The notes under the pieces: model-generated
Told to the model about the DNA's origin: nothing
Seen by the model: the letters and a program-made list of their open reading frames with translations, nothing else
Database searches by the model: none
DNA from: Bacteroidota bacterium
GTDB taxonomy: Bacteria; Bacteroidota; Bacteroidia; Bacteroidales; GCA-2748055
Reading direction: 5' to 3'
Assembly: GCA_003648635.1 (NCBI GenBank)
Contig: QMPQ01000006.1
Span: 1 to 39,126 of the forward strand
DNA: 39,126 bases
Shown: positions 13,782 through 22,909 of the stretch, in pieces
How positions within the stretch are numbered: position 1 is the stretch's first letter
Layout of the letters: every line of letters begins with the position of its first letter
Translations under genes and position numbers: made by a program

Positions 13782-15002
13782 TTATGAGAGCATCTCCTTT
13801 GTCCTTTGAATCCCAATAACCAGGGCGTCCACTTCCTCCATGGTATTATAGAACACCAGGGAAGCCCTGATGGTTCCCTCAATTCCAAAATGATCCATGA
13901 CCGGCTGGGTACAGTGGGTGCCGGTTCGGACAGCAATGCCCATCTTATCAAGGATCATAGCTGCGTCATAGGTATGGATACCATCCAGCAGAAAGGAGAA
14001 GACCGAAATCCTATCTGGCGCATTGCCGTAAATCTTCAATCCCTGAATCTCTCCAAGTTTTTCCAGGGTATAGCTGCTTAGCTTCTTCTCGTACTGGCCA
14101 ATTGCCTGGAATCCGATGGACTGAAGGTAATCAAGTGCAGCAGCCAGGCCAATGGCTCCTGTGTAGTTGGTGGTCCCGGCTTCAAATTTAAATGGCAAAG
14201 AGTTGTAGGAGGTTCCGTCAAATCTTACCTGGTCCACCATATCGCCACCGCCCTGGTAGGGAGGAAGCTCCTCTAGCATGGCTTCCTTTCCGTAAAGGAC
14301 TCCAGAACCGGTAGGACCAAAAATCTTATGGGAGGAGAAGACATAAAAGTCACAATCCAGTTCCCTCACATCCACCTCACCATGCTGAACCATCTGTGCA
14401 CCATCGAGCAGAACCGGGATTCCCCTGGCATGAGCCTTCCGGATCACCTCTTTTACAGGATTAATGGTAGCCAGGGAGTTGGAGGCATGCGTCAGGGCCA
14501 CGATCCTGGTCTTGTCAGTAAGCAGCTCATCCAGTTTTTCAAGATTCAGCTCGCCATTATCGTTGAATGGAATGACCTTCAAAATCGCTCCTTTGCGCTC
14601 ACATAGCATTTGCCAGGGGACAATATTGGAGTGGTGTTCCATTTCCGAGATAAGAATCTCATCCCCGGATTTTACATACTTTTCACCAAAGGAGAAAGCT
14701 ACCGTGTTGATCGAACCTGTGGCTCCACTGGTGAAGATAATCTCCTGGGTGGAAGCAGCATTTAGAAAGGCCCGGACCGTCTCCCTGGCCGATTCATAAC
14801 GACCAGTCATCTGCTCACTCAGGTAATGAATGCCGCGATGGATGGAGCTGTTCTGAGTCTCCTGCAAGTCCCTTACGGTGTCGATCACCACCCGTGGTTT
14901 CTGGGTGGTGGCCCCGTTATCGAGATAGATCAAAGGCTTATTATACACCTGCTGTTGCAGTATGGGAAAATCACTCCTGATCTGATTTATGTTAAAGCCC
15001 AT
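13782..15002 (-). CDS. sufS: Cysteine desulfurase SufS
   Basis: This 406-aa group II, PLP-dependent cysteine desulfurase mobilises sulfur from cysteine for Fe-S cluster assembly. The PLP lysine is in SSHKIFGPTGSGVLYG (about residue 228), and the catalytic Cys in RTGTHCTQP (about 365; most homologues read RxGHHC). YLDNGATTQKP at the N-terminus and HRGIHYLSEQMT are family marks. It sits between sufD (11-nt gap) and sufE (12-nt gap). Confidence 0.96.
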   Translation of the reverse strand: MGFNINQIRSDFPILQQQVYNKPLIYLDNGATTQKPRVVIDTVRDLQETQNSSIHRGIHYLSEQMTGRYESARETVRAFLNAASTQEIIFTSGATGSINTVAFSFGEKYVKSGDEILISEMEHHSNIVPWQMLCERKGAILKVIPFNDNGELNLEKLDELLTDKTRIVALTHASNSLATINPVKEVIRKAHARGIPVLLDGAQMVQHGEVDVRELDCDFYVFSSHKIFGPTGSGVLYGKEAMLEELPPYQGGGDMVDQVRFDGTSYNSLPFKFEAGTTNYTGAIGLAAALDYLQSIGFQAIGQYEKKLSSYTLEKLGEIQGLKIYGNAPDRISVFSFLLDGIHTYDAAMILDKMGIAVRTGTHCTQPVMDHFGIEGTIRASLVFYNTMEEVDALVIGIQRTKEMLS

Positions 15003-15013
15003 GATCCTCTGTA

Positions 15014-16366
15014 TTAATGCTCACAGTGCATGGCACAGTTATTACATCTGGAGAGCTCCCCGCGAAGCCTCTTGCTGACCAGATCGGTGATCCGTACCTG
15101 CAGCGAGAGTTGCTTGATTTTGGAGATCACATCCCAGGTAAATGCATCCATCAGCATCAGCCGGCTTTCCTCTTTAGGAATTCCTCGCGACTGCAGATAG
15201 AAGAGGGCCTCTTCATCAATTTGTCCAACTGTTGCACCGTGACTGCATTTCACGTCGTCGGCATAAATCTCCAGTCGAGGCTTGGTTTGCATCTTAGCTG
15301 TATCTGAAAGCAGAATATTGTTATTGGTCTGGAAGGCTTCAGTCTTCTGTGCATCGGGATGCACATGGATCTTTCCGTTGAAAGCACCTGTGGAAATATC
15401 GTCCAGCACCCCTTTGTAATACTGATTGCTGGTGCAGTGCGGTTTGCTGTGCTCAATCACCGTATAGTTGTCCACATGCTGCATCTTATCGGTGAGAAAG
15501 AGTCCCAGTGCACTGGTTTCGGCTCCCTCTCCCTCCATATTGATCCGCAGGTTATTTCTGACTATCCCCCCATGCAGGGTAATGGTTCCATGCTGACAAC
15601 GGGAGTTACGATCCTGGCTGATCCAGGTGTTAGTTACCTGACAGGAATTGTTGTGTTCATTCTGCAGTCGCAGCAGGTCCATGTCCGCATTCTCACCGGT
15701 ATAAACTTCGGTTACCGAATTGGTTAAAAACATATGGGGACTCAGGGTGTGGTCACAGATGATTACCTGTGCCGCAGCATTGCGCTCCAGCACTAAGAGG
15801 TTCCGGTGCTGAACCATCTGATTCTTGTCCGAGAGCAGTAGATTGATGATCTGGATAGGCCGTTCCATCCGGATCCCTTCCGGAACATAGAGGAAAATTC
15901 CATCCTGTGAAAAAGCAGTATTCAGCGCTACAAATGGTTCATCGTCTGTAGGAGCATTTTTCCCAAGGTATTTTTCTACCAGATCGGGGAACTGGGCTAT
16001 AGCCTCTTTCAGCCCTCCGTAGATAATGCCGTTATCCAGCTTAGTAAGAATTCCCTCACCATTTTGGTGGAAGAAGCCATTCAATACGGTCAGAACGTTG
16101 GAGTCCAGCAGGGGAACATCGCAACTGAAGATTTCGGAGTCGTCGAAGTGGATCTGCCGGGGCTGAAAATCAAAGGAAAGTTTCCCGTCAAACGCGGGCT
16201 CCAGGTGGGTATATTTATACCGCTCCTCTTTGCGCCCGGGGAACCCATCACGCTGAAAAGCTTTTATAGCTGCATCACGCAACTCTTTCAGGAACAGCGG
16301 GTCTTCTTTTCCGATCTGCTCCCTGTTTTGTTGAAACAGCTCCAGGTATTTATCAGTCGTTTGCAT
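15014..16366 (-). CDS. sufD: SufD, Fe-S scaffold subunit
   Basis: The track starts at 16390, but the Met at 16366 (MQTTDKYLELFQQN) reduces the overlap with sufC to 14 nt and removes a non-conserved tail, so I prefer it (450 aa). SufD pairs with SufB around SufC. The beta-helix core includes EGAETSALGLFLTDKMQHVDNYTVIEHSKPHCTSNQYYKGV, and the conserved C-terminal patch reads KCSHGATVGQIDEEALFYLQSRGI. Its product is cytoplasmic. Confidence 0.95.
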   Translation of the reverse strand: MQTTDKYLELFQQNREQIGKEDPLFLKELRDAAIKAFQRDGFPGRKEERYKYTHLEPAFDGKLSFDFQPRQIHFDDSEIFSCDVPLLDSNVLTVLNGFFHQNGEGILTKLDNGIIYGGLKEAIAQFPDLVEKYLGKNAPTDDEPFVALNTAFSQDGIFLYVPEGIRMERPIQIINLLLSDKNQMVQHRNLLVLERNAAAQVIICDHTLSPHMFLTNSVTEVYTGENADMDLLRLQNEHNNSCQVTNTWISQDRNSRCQHGTITLHGGIVRNNLRINMEGEGAETSALGLFLTDKMQHVDNYTVIEHSKPHCTSNQYYKGVLDDISTGAFNGKIHVHPDAQKTEAFQTNNNILLSDTAKMQTKPRLEIYADDVKCSHGATVGQIDEEALFYLQSRGIPKEESRLMLMDAFTWDVISKIKQLSLQVRITDLVSKRLRGELSRCNNCAMHCEH

Positions 16367-17117
16367 CAACTTCCTGTTTGATCCAGTCATATCCGTGCTC
16401 TTCCAGCTCTCTGGCCAGCGATTTATCGCCCGATTTTACAATGCGCCCCTTGTAAAGTACGTGTACCACATCGGGAACAATATAGTCCAGCAAACGCTGG
16501 TAGTGGGTAATGATAATGGTGGCATTTTCGGGTGAACGTAGTTTATTAACTCCATTGGAAACAATGCGCAGGGCATCAATGTCGAGACCCGAATCGGTTT
16601 CATCCAGTATGGCCAGCTTTGGCTCAAGGAGTGCCATCTGGAAGATTTCATTTTTCTTTTTCTCACCTCCTGAAAATCCTTCGTTCACCGAACGGTTTGT
16701 CAGGTCAGAATCTATCTCAACGATCTTTTTCTTTTCCCGCATTAATTTCAGGAATTCGCCAGCGGGCAGGGGATCCTGCTCCCTGTACTTCCGCATGGAG
16801 TTGATGGCAGTCCGCAGGAAATTGACCATGCTTACCCCAGGAATCTCTACCGGGTACTGGAAACCCAGGAAGATCCCTTCCCTGGCCCTGTCCTCCGGAC
16901 TTAACTCGGTAAGGTCCTTCCCTTCATAGAGAATCTTTCCGTTGGTGATGTTGAAATAGTCACGTCCGGCAAGCGCAGAGGCGAGGGTGCTTTTTCCTGA
17001 GCCGTTGGGCCCCATAATGGCATGAACCTCACCGGCCTTGACCGACAGGTTGATCCCCTTCAGGATCTCTTTATCTTCGATACTAACTTTTAAATCCTTT
17101 ATCTCTAGCATACTCAC
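16353..17117 (-). CDS. sufC: SufC ATPase
   Basis: This 254-aa ABC-type ATPase drives conformational change of the SufBCD scaffold. Walker A is GPNGSGKST (36-44), the signature is GFSGGEKKKNE, and Walker B with the catalytic Glu is LAILDETDSGLD, followed by the H-loop in IITHYQRLL. The SUF-specific signature variant separates it from transport ATPases. It overlaps sufD and follows sufB by 27 nt. Confidence 0.97.
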   Translation of the reverse strand: MSMLEIKDLKVSIEDKEILKGINLSVKAGEVHAIMGPNGSGKSTLASALAGRDYFNITNGKILYEGKDLTELSPEDRAREGIFLGFQYPVEIPGVSMVNFLRTAINSMRKYREQDPLPAGEFLKLMREKKKIVEIDSDLTNRSVNEGFSGGEKKKNEIFQMALLEPKLAILDETDSGLDIDALRIVSNGVNKLRSPENATIIITHYQRLLDYIVPDVVHVLYKGRIVKSGDKSLARELEEHGYDWIKQEVDAND

Positions 17118-17144
17118 TTCGTTCGTGTTAACTTACTAACTTTT

Positions 17145-18590
17145 CTAGCCTACACTCCCTTCCAGCGTAATGGCTAATAATTTTTGTGCCTCCACTGCAA
17201 ATTCCATGGGCAACTTATTCAGTACCTCCTTGGCATAACCGTTTACGATCAGGCTGATGGCATTTTCGGTATCGATGCCACGCTGATTGCAGTAAAAAAT
17301 CTGATCTTCCCCAATTTTGGAGGTGGTGGCTTCATGCTCTACAACGGCACTCGGATTGTCTACCTCCAGGTAAGGGAAGGTGTGTGCCCCGCATTTGTCA
17401 CCCAGCAAAAGGCTGTCGCACTGGGAATAATTTCGTGCATTCTTGGCCCCTTTCAGCACCTTCACCAGTCCGCGGTATGAGTTTTGGCTCTTTCCGGCAC
17501 TGATCCCTTTTGAGATAATGGTGGAACGGGTGTTTTTACCTATATGGATCATCTTGGTTCCTGTATCGGCCTGCTGGTAGTTGTTGGTCACCGCCACCGA
17601 GTAGAATTCACCCACCGAGTTCTCTCCTCTCAGAATACAGCTGGGATATTTCCAGGTGACTGCAGAACCGGTCTCCACCTGCGTCCAGGAGATCTTGGAG
17701 TTGTCTCCTTTGCAGATCCCCCGTTTGGTTACAAAATTGAATATGCCACCTATGCCATTCTTATCGCCCGGGTACCAATTTTGTACTGTAGAATATTTGA
17801 CTTCGGCATTTTCCATGGCCACGATTTCCACAATGGCTGCATGCAGCTGGTTCTCGTCACGCATGGGAGCAGTGCAACCCTCCAGGTAGCTCACGTAGGA
17901 GTCGTCCTCGGCCACAATCAGAGTGCGTTCGAACTGACCTGTATTGGCAGCATTGATCCGAAAGTAGGTGGAAAGTTCCATGGGACAGCGCACCCCCTTG
18001 GGAATGTAACAAAAGGATCCATCACTGAAAACAGCCGAATTGAGGGCCGCAAAATAATTGTCCGTATAAGGAACCACAGAACCCATATATTTCTTAATCA
18101 GGTCGGGGTGGTTTTTAACCGCTTCGCTGAACGAGCAGAAGATGATCCCCTTGTCGGCAAGGGTATCCTGGAAGGTGGTTTTCACTGAGACACTGTCCAT
18201 GACCGCATCCACAGCCACTCCGGCCAGCTGTTTCTGCTCCTCCAGGGGGATTCCCAGCCTGTTAAAGGTATCGAGCAGTTCTGGGTCCACCTCATCCATG
18301 TTTTCATATTTGGCCCCCTGTTTGGGAGCTGCATAATAGATAATGTCCTGGTATTGGATTTCCGGGATCTTCAGGTGTGCCCACTCGGGCATCTTCATGG
18401 TCTGCCAGTGTCTGAACGCCTTCAGTCTTGATTCGGTAAGCCATTCCGGCTCCTCTTTTTTGGCAGAGATGATCCTGACCACCTCTTCATTCAAACCCTT
18501 TGGAATGGTCTCAGTATCTATGTCGGTTTGGAATCCAAACTTATAATCGCTACCCGTTACCTCGTTTAATATCTTCTCCTGATCTGTCAC
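17145..18590 (-). CDS. sufB: SufB, Fe-S scaffold subunit
   Basis: This 481-aa protein is the main scaffold for Fe-S cluster assembly. Diagnostic stretches are [54 protein letters not shown] and the C-terminal [23 protein letters not shown]. It is the first gene of the operon, with a -7 box about 70 nt upstream. No IscR or Fur site was recognised. Confidence 0.97.
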   Translation of the reverse strand: MTDQEKILNEVTGSDYKFGFQTDIDTETIPKGLNEEVVRIISAKKEEPEWLTESRLKAFRHWQTMKMPEWAHLKIPEIQYQDIIYYAAPKQGAKYENMDEVDPELLDTFNRLGIPLEEQKQLAGVAVDAVMDSVSVKTTFQDTLADKGIIFCSFSEAVKNHPDLIKKYMGSVVPYTDNYFAALNSAVFSDGSFCYIPKGVRCPMELSTYFRINAANTGQFERTLIVAEDDSYVSYLEGCTAPMRDENQLHAAIVEIVAMENAEVKYSTVQNWYPGDKNGIGGIFNFVTKRGICKGDNSKISWTQVETGSAVTWKYPSCILRGENSVGEFYSVAVTNNYQQADTGTKMIHIGKNTRSTIISKGISAGKSQNSYRGLVKVLKGAKNARNYSQCDSLLLGDKCGAHTFPYLEVDNPSAVVEHEATTSKIGEDQIFYCNQRGIDTENAISLIVNGYAKEVLNKLPMEFAVEAQKLLAITLEGSVG

Positions 18591-18657
18591 TGTTCCACAT
18601 GTTTTGGGTAATGTCTGGCCCTTGCTAATTGAAATAAGATTAATTTAAAATAGAGCC

Positions 18658-18665
18658 CAAATATA
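18658..18665 (-). promoter_or_regulatory. -7 box for the suf operon
   Basis: On the minus strand TATATTTG matches TAnnTTTG, giving a leader of about 60 nt before sufB. No -33 TTTG at the right spacing was found. Confidence 0.5.
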
Positions 18666-18679
18666 CAAAAACTTGTTCT

Positions 18680-18687
18680 TACATTTG
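18680..18687 (+). promoter_or_regulatory. -7 box for thiL
   Basis: TACATTTG matches TAnnTTTG and lies about 45 nt before the thiL ATG, back to back with the suf promoter. The -33 element is not obvious. Confidence 0.45.
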
Positions 18688-18732
18688 TATTACAACAGGC
18701 CAATCAAATTGTTCAGCAAATAAAATTTTATT

Positions 18733-19770
18733 ATGATCCCAAAAAAGATCCGTACCATTGAAGAAATGGGGGAATTCGGACTCATCGACCACCTTACTTC
18801 GGGCTTTGTAAACAGACAGGAAAGTACTCATATTGGAGTGGGAGATGATGCCGCCGTGATCGATCACGGGACCTATGTACAGGTGATCACCACCGACTTG
18901 CTATTGGAAGGGGTTCATTTTGACCTGGTTTACACCCCCCTGAAGCATCTGGGCTACAAGGCTGTTGTGATCAACCTTTCGGATGTTTATGCCATGAATG
19001 CTGCTCCACGTCAGATTACTGTTTCTCTTGGAATCTCAGGAAAATTTTCTGTGGAGTCGCTGGAAGAGTTTTACGCAGGGGTGAAACTGGCCTGTGAAAA
19101 GTTTAATGTGGACCTGGTTGGAGGCGATACTTCCGGTTCAATGACAGGATTGGTGATTACGGTAACGGCCATTGGGACAGCTCTCAAGGAGGAACTGACC
19201 CTGCGTAGTAAAGCGCTTAACAATCAGCTGATCTGCGTTACGGGCAATCTGGGCGCAGCCTTTATGGGGCTTAAGATACTGGAGCGGGAAAAACAACTTC
19301 ATTCGGAGGATCCCGATTTCCAGCCCGAGCTTAGCGGCTATGATTATATCCTGGAACGCTACCTGAAGCCGGAGCCCAGGGTTGATGTGCTGCTGGCCCT
19401 GAAGGAGGCTGGCATTGTGCCCGCTGCCATGATAGATATATCGGACGGACTCGCATCGGAACTTCTCCATATTTGTAAAGCTTCAGAATGCGGATGCCAG
19501 GTATATGATGAGCGTATCCCTATGGCAGAAGAGACCAAAGAGACTGCCGGGGAGTTTCAGATGGAACCCATGGTGGCAGCTCTGCATGGGGGAGAGGATT
19601 ACGAACTGCTCTTTACTGTTCCCCTCTCCGACTTCGATAAAGTCTCAGCCCTTGAGGGGGTGACTGTAATTGGAAACATCACTGATAAGAAGGGATCGGC
19701 CCTGCTGGTGGGCAATGATGGGAATGCCATTCAGTTGCAGGCACAGGGGTGGGGGGCCCGGGAAGAATAA
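18733..19770 (+). CDS. thiL: Thiamine-monophosphate kinase ThiL
   Basis: This 345-aa kinase phosphorylates thiamine monophosphate to the active cofactor thiamine diphosphate. Visible motifs are HIGVGDDAAVI (Mg/ATP), TTDLLLEGVHFD, GGDTSGS and the substrate-side MIDISDGLASEL and HGGEDYELLFT. Length is normal. It stands alone, with no other thi genes nearby; the gene pair with sufB is divergent. Confidence 0.95.
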   Translation: MIPKKIRTIEEMGEFGLIDHLTSGFVNRQESTHIGVGDDAAVIDHGTYVQVITTDLLLEGVHFDLVYTPLKHLGYKAVVINLSDVYAMNAAPRQITVSLGISGKFSVESLEEFYAGVKLACEKFNVDLVGGDTSGSMTGLVITVTAIGTALKEELTLRSKALNNQLICVTGNLGAAFMGLKILEREKQLHSEDPDFQPELSGYDYILERYLKPEPRVDVLLALKEAGIVPAAMIDISDGLASELLHICKASECGCQVYDERIPMAEETKETAGEFQMEPMVAALHGGEDYELLFTVPLSDFDKVSALEGVTVIGNITDKKGSALLVGNDGNAIQLQAQGWGAREE

Positions 19771-19784
19771 GCAATCAGACGCAC

Positions 19785-19913
19785 ATGACCATCAGAAACT
19801 TTAACATCATATGGATCATCGATTACCTGAAAGCAAATGAAGAAGACATCTGGGTGGCTCCCCTGGCAGAAATAGTCTCCTATGTCGGTTCCTTCAGGAA
19901 ACAGGCAGAGTAA
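19785..19913 (+). pseudogene. C-terminal remnant of a polysaccharide deacetylase-like gene
   Basis: A 42-codon frame (FNIIWIIDYLKANEEDIWVAPLAEIVSYV) resembles the extreme C-terminus of polysaccharide deacetylases, where a YLKxNEDDIWVA-type stretch is common. Nothing upstream encodes the catalytic domain; thiL ends 14 nt before it. I interpret it as a decayed gene end; a small functional ORF is less likely. Confidence 0.5.
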
Positions 19914-19932
19914 TTTTCGGAATCCGGTACTG

Positions 19933-21504
19933 CTACATGCGCTTGATCTGGCGTGCTTCCGGATCCCATTCAGTCCGACAATTCTCACGGTAGCTTATGT
20001 CTGCCATGGCAATGACTACACCCTCCTCAAAAGCTTTCTCTATATTGGCCGAGGGAGTACCGCCATTTCGGATACAATCCAGCCATTCCTTTAGGTGCAG
20101 GTGGGTCACGTCCCATTCCTGTCCGCCGATGCTCGTGGAAGTGAGTCCTCTGGAAGCATAGTACTGGGCTGTGGCCGAACTTACTGCATCAACAACACTT
20201 GCAGGACGGGATCCCTGGAGCAGTTCCAGCATAGGGGACCCGGAGTCAACAAGGCCTCGTTCCAGCAGGTCGGCGAATTGTCCGGAACTTCCGTCGGGAA
20301 CCACCGAAAGGGTTCCACCCATTGTCATGGCTGCATCCTGTCCATAGATGGTCCTTCCCCTGGCCTTTGATGAAGTCAGGTTGGCACTGTAAGTAAGGGT
20401 AAGGTCCTTATGTGGGTACTCGAATGTGGTATGCAGCATATCGGGCATATCGCCAAATTCCTTATAAGTATACTGTCCTCCCGAAGAAAAAACCGTTTTT
20501 GGAATCCCCATATCAAGCAGCTGATTTACTGCATCGTATTCGTGCGAGAAGAGCTGACCGAACAGAATCGTGTCATAGTCAAAATAACGGGCCCAGCTGT
20601 AAAAGCGCCGGATGCTGAATGGGACCTCAGGGGCCTTGCCCAGCCACTGTTTCCAGTCGATGCTCTGGGCGTTTCCCGTTTTGGTATTGCCATCACTGTC
20701 CACATGCCGAATCCAGGCCCCGTTGGGGGAGTTCCGGTTGGTGGTGGTTTCCACGTGGGAGATCTTGCCCATTAGTCCGCGCTTGTAAATCTCTTTGGCG
20801 ACCTGGAAGGCTGCGGTCTGCGGATACTGGTGTCCCTGCTGGAAGACAAGCTCGCTGTTTTTCAAAACCTCATAGGTGGCATAGATTTCTTCCTCCCGGT
20901 GGATCAGGCTTTTTTCGCAGTAAACATGTTTCCCTGCCTGTATGGCATCGATGGCCATTTGTGCATGGTGGTGGTCAGGCGTGGCGATAATGATCGCATC
21001 AATGTCGGGATCGGCGAGCATGTCATGGTAATGACGGAATCGTTTTACGGGATGTCCGGAGGCAAATCGACCCCCGGTATGAATGTCATAGGCCGCTGTG
21101 GCCAACCCAAATTCGGCATGGAGGTCAAATACATCACAGATCCCGGTGATGGCCACGTTGAGGTTCCCGTCCCGGATCTGTGCATCCAGCGATCCGTTTC
21201 CCACGGTCTGGTCAAATTTGGATTTCTCCAGGAATCCCAGGGCACTGGCGAGCTGGGGACCCCGTATTCCGAAACCAACAATCCCCAGCCGGATCAGTTC
21301 ACCCTGCTGGTGAGTTATTGGCTTTATAGCATTCATCAGATCCTCGAGGCCCAGTTCCCGGACGATCTCCTCCTGGATATTGTGGCTGTCATCGTAAGAT
21401 GTTTTTCTGAAAATCTGAATTCCAAGGGCACCAAGTACGGGAATCCCTGCCAGTGCTTTTAACATATTTCTTCTATCTATTCCGGAGTTGTTCTCTGAGC
21501 TCAT
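19933..21504 (-). CDS. Gfo/Idh/MocA oxidoreductase with Tat-type signal
   Basis: This 523-aa protein has an N-terminal twin-arginine-like leader (IDRRNMLKALAGIPVLGALG), then an NAD(P)-binding Rossmann region beginning RLGIVGFGIRGPQ (about 75) and the family stretch IIATPDHHHAQMAIDAIQAGKHVYCEKSL (about 165-193). Members act on sugars, cyclitols or glycosides; the exported type is frequent in Bacteroidota and Planctomycetes, where an exported glycosidase-like role is suspected. The substrate is unknown. It follows the DoxX gene by 10 nt and is probably in one transcript with it. Confidence 0.88.
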   Translation of the reverse strand: MSSENNSGIDRRNMLKALAGIPVLGALGIQIFRKTSYDDSHNIQEEIVRELGLEDLMNAIKPITHQQGELIRLGIVGFGIRGPQLASALGFLEKSKFDQTVGNGSLDAQIRDGNLNVAITGICDVFDLHAEFGLATAAYDIHTGGRFASGHPVKRFRHYHDMLADPDIDAIIIATPDHHHAQMAIDAIQAGKHVYCEKSLIHREEEIYATYEVLKNSELVFQQGHQYPQTAAFQVAKEIYKRGLMGKISHVETTTNRNSPNGAWIRHVDSDGNTKTGNAQSIDWKQWLGKAPEVPFSIRRFYSWARYFDYDTILFGQLFSHEYDAVNQLLDMGIPKTVFSSGGQYTYKEFGDMPDMLHTTFEYPHKDLTLTYSANLTSSKARGRTIYGQDAAMTMGGTLSVVPDGSSGQFADLLERGLVDSGSPMLELLQGSRPASVVDAVSSATAQYYASRGLTSTSIGGQEWDVTHLHLKEWLDCIRNGGTPSANIEKAFEEGVVIAMADISYRENCRTEWDPEARQIKRM

Positions 21505-21514
21505 GCTGCGAAGA

Positions 21515-21997
21515 TTATGTGTTATACTTTTTTCGAAGAGTGTCCAGCCCGAAACTTCTGGAAAGAGGGGTCACTGCCAGATAGAGCAGTGCAACTGCTT
21601 CGATAAGGGTTTTATTTACCATCAGGTAGTTCCCCTCCATGGGGCCACTAAGGTCCATTCCTATGAAAGGTGGATTGAAAAGGTAGTAGAGAAGGAGCAG
21701 GAGGGCTCCTGAAATGGAGGCGGCCCGGGTGAAGAGCCCCAGGATCAGTCCCAGTCCAATAGCGATCAGTCCCCATGTATTCAATGCATCCACGGTGTTC
21801 AGCACAGCGGAGTTGGAAATAATCCACTCTGACAAACCGGAGAAGATCCACTGCGAATTGGCCAGGAAGCCCAATGAGGACCATTCAGGGTGGATCAGTT
21901 TGTGGAGGCCTTCATAAAGGAAGTGCCATCCGATGAGAAAACGCAGGGCAACTAGAGTACCCTGCTGCCATTTCAATTCTTTGCTCCGGATCTCCAT
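21515..21997 (-). CDS. DoxX family membrane protein
   Basis: This 160-aa protein has four predicted membrane segments and DoxX-family features: LRFLIGWHFLYEGLHKL near the N-terminus and GLIAIGLGLILGLFTRAASISGALLLLLYYL in the middle. DoxX proteins are linked to quinone-dependent redox chains in some species, but most are uncharacterised. The pairing with an exported Gfo/Idh/MocA enzyme suggests electron transfer from that enzyme to the membrane; this is inference. Confidence 0.85.
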   Translation of the reverse strand: MEIRSKELKWQQGTLVALRFLIGWHFLYEGLHKLIHPEWSSLGFLANSQWIFSGLSEWIISNSAVLNTVDALNTWGLIAIGLGLILGLFTRAASISGALLLLLYYLFNPPFIGMDLSGPMEGNYLMVNKTLIEAVALLYLAVTPLSRSFGLDTLRKKYNT

Positions 21998-22044
21998 AAG
22001 GGATTTTTCAAGATGAGGTCGATACCAATATTATTTCACGAGCT

Positions 22045-22075
22045 CAAATGTAGAAAATACTGCTTGAGATTCAAT
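22045..22075 (-). promoter_or_regulatory. Promoter of the DoxX-Gfo/Idh operon
   Basis: On the minus strand ATTG (22072-22075), a 19-nt spacer and TACATTTG (22045-22052) fit the Bacteroidota TTTG-N19-21-TAnnTTTG promoter, with one mismatch in the -33 box. The leader would be about 40 nt. Confidence 0.55.
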
Positions 22076-22117
22076 GGTCTTTTATGTGATTGTGAGAGAC
22101 GGATTTTCCGCGCTTAG

Positions 22118-22909
22118 TTATTCAGACTTCCCGTCGAAGTAGCCCCTTATGATTCCTCTTTTTGAAGCGCGGACAAAAAGGATTACCTCATCCCGTTCTT
22201 TGGAGGCGGGCAGATTGGCTTCCACAAACTCCATGGCATCGGAAATATTCAAGCCTCGCTGGTATAGAATCCGGTAGACCTCCTGGATGGCATAGATGGT
22301 TTCGTTGGTAAAGCCGCGGCGACGCAGGCCAATGGAGTTGATCCCCGTAAATGAGATGGGTTCTCTTCCTGCCATGGCAAAGGGAGGTACATCCTTGTTT
22401 ACCTTGCTGCCCCCCTGTATCATCACATGGGTCCCGATGCGGACAAACTGGTGGACCAGGCTACCCGGGCTCACAATGGCCCAGTTATCCACTTCCACCT
22501 CACCTGCCAGAGCGGCGTAGCTCCCCATGATCACCCTGTCCTGGAGGATACAATCGTGGGCAATATGCACATAGGACATAATCATGCAATCCTTTCCCAC
22601 AACGGTTCGGTCATTGGCTTTGGTCCCCTTGTTTATGGTCACATACTCACGGATAATGGTATTGTCCCCAATCTCTGCAGTAGTAATTTCTCCTTCAAAT
22701 TTTAAGTCCTGCGGATCACCCGAAATTACCGCCCCTGGAAATATCTGAACATTTTTCCCGATCCTGGCACCATTCATAATGACCGCGTTTGGACCGATCC
22801 AGGTTCCCGATCCAATCTCTACATCCTCATATATGGAGGCAAAAGCATTTACTTCAACATCGTCGGCGATCTTCGCCCCGGCATGTACATTTGCCTGCTT
22901 ACTAATCAT
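22118..22909 (-). CDS. lpxA: UDP-GlcNAc acyltransferase LpxA
   Basis: This 263-aa enzyme performs the first step of lipid A synthesis, adding a 3-hydroxyacyl chain to UDP-GlcNAc. The N-terminal hexapeptide-repeat left-handed helix is clear. The catalytic His lies in SYVHIAHDC (about 120-125), and the C-terminal helices carry GLRRRGFTNETIYAIQ. It overlaps the lpxC/fabZ gene by 8 nt and is the last gene of the cluster. The protein acts in the cytoplasm. Confidence 0.96.
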   Translation of the reverse strand: MISKQANVHAGAKIADDVEVNAFASIYEDVEIGSGTWIGPNAVIMNGARIGKNVQIFPGAVISGDPQDLKFEGEITTAEIGDNTIIREYVTINKGTKANDRTVVGKDCMIMSYVHIAHDCILQDRVIMGSYAALAGEVEVDNWAIVSPGSLVHQFVRIGTHVMIQGGSKVNKDVPPFAMAGREPISFTGINSIGLRRRGFTNETIYAIQEVYRILYQRGLNISDAMEFVEANLPASKERDEVILFVRASKRGIIRGYFDGKSE

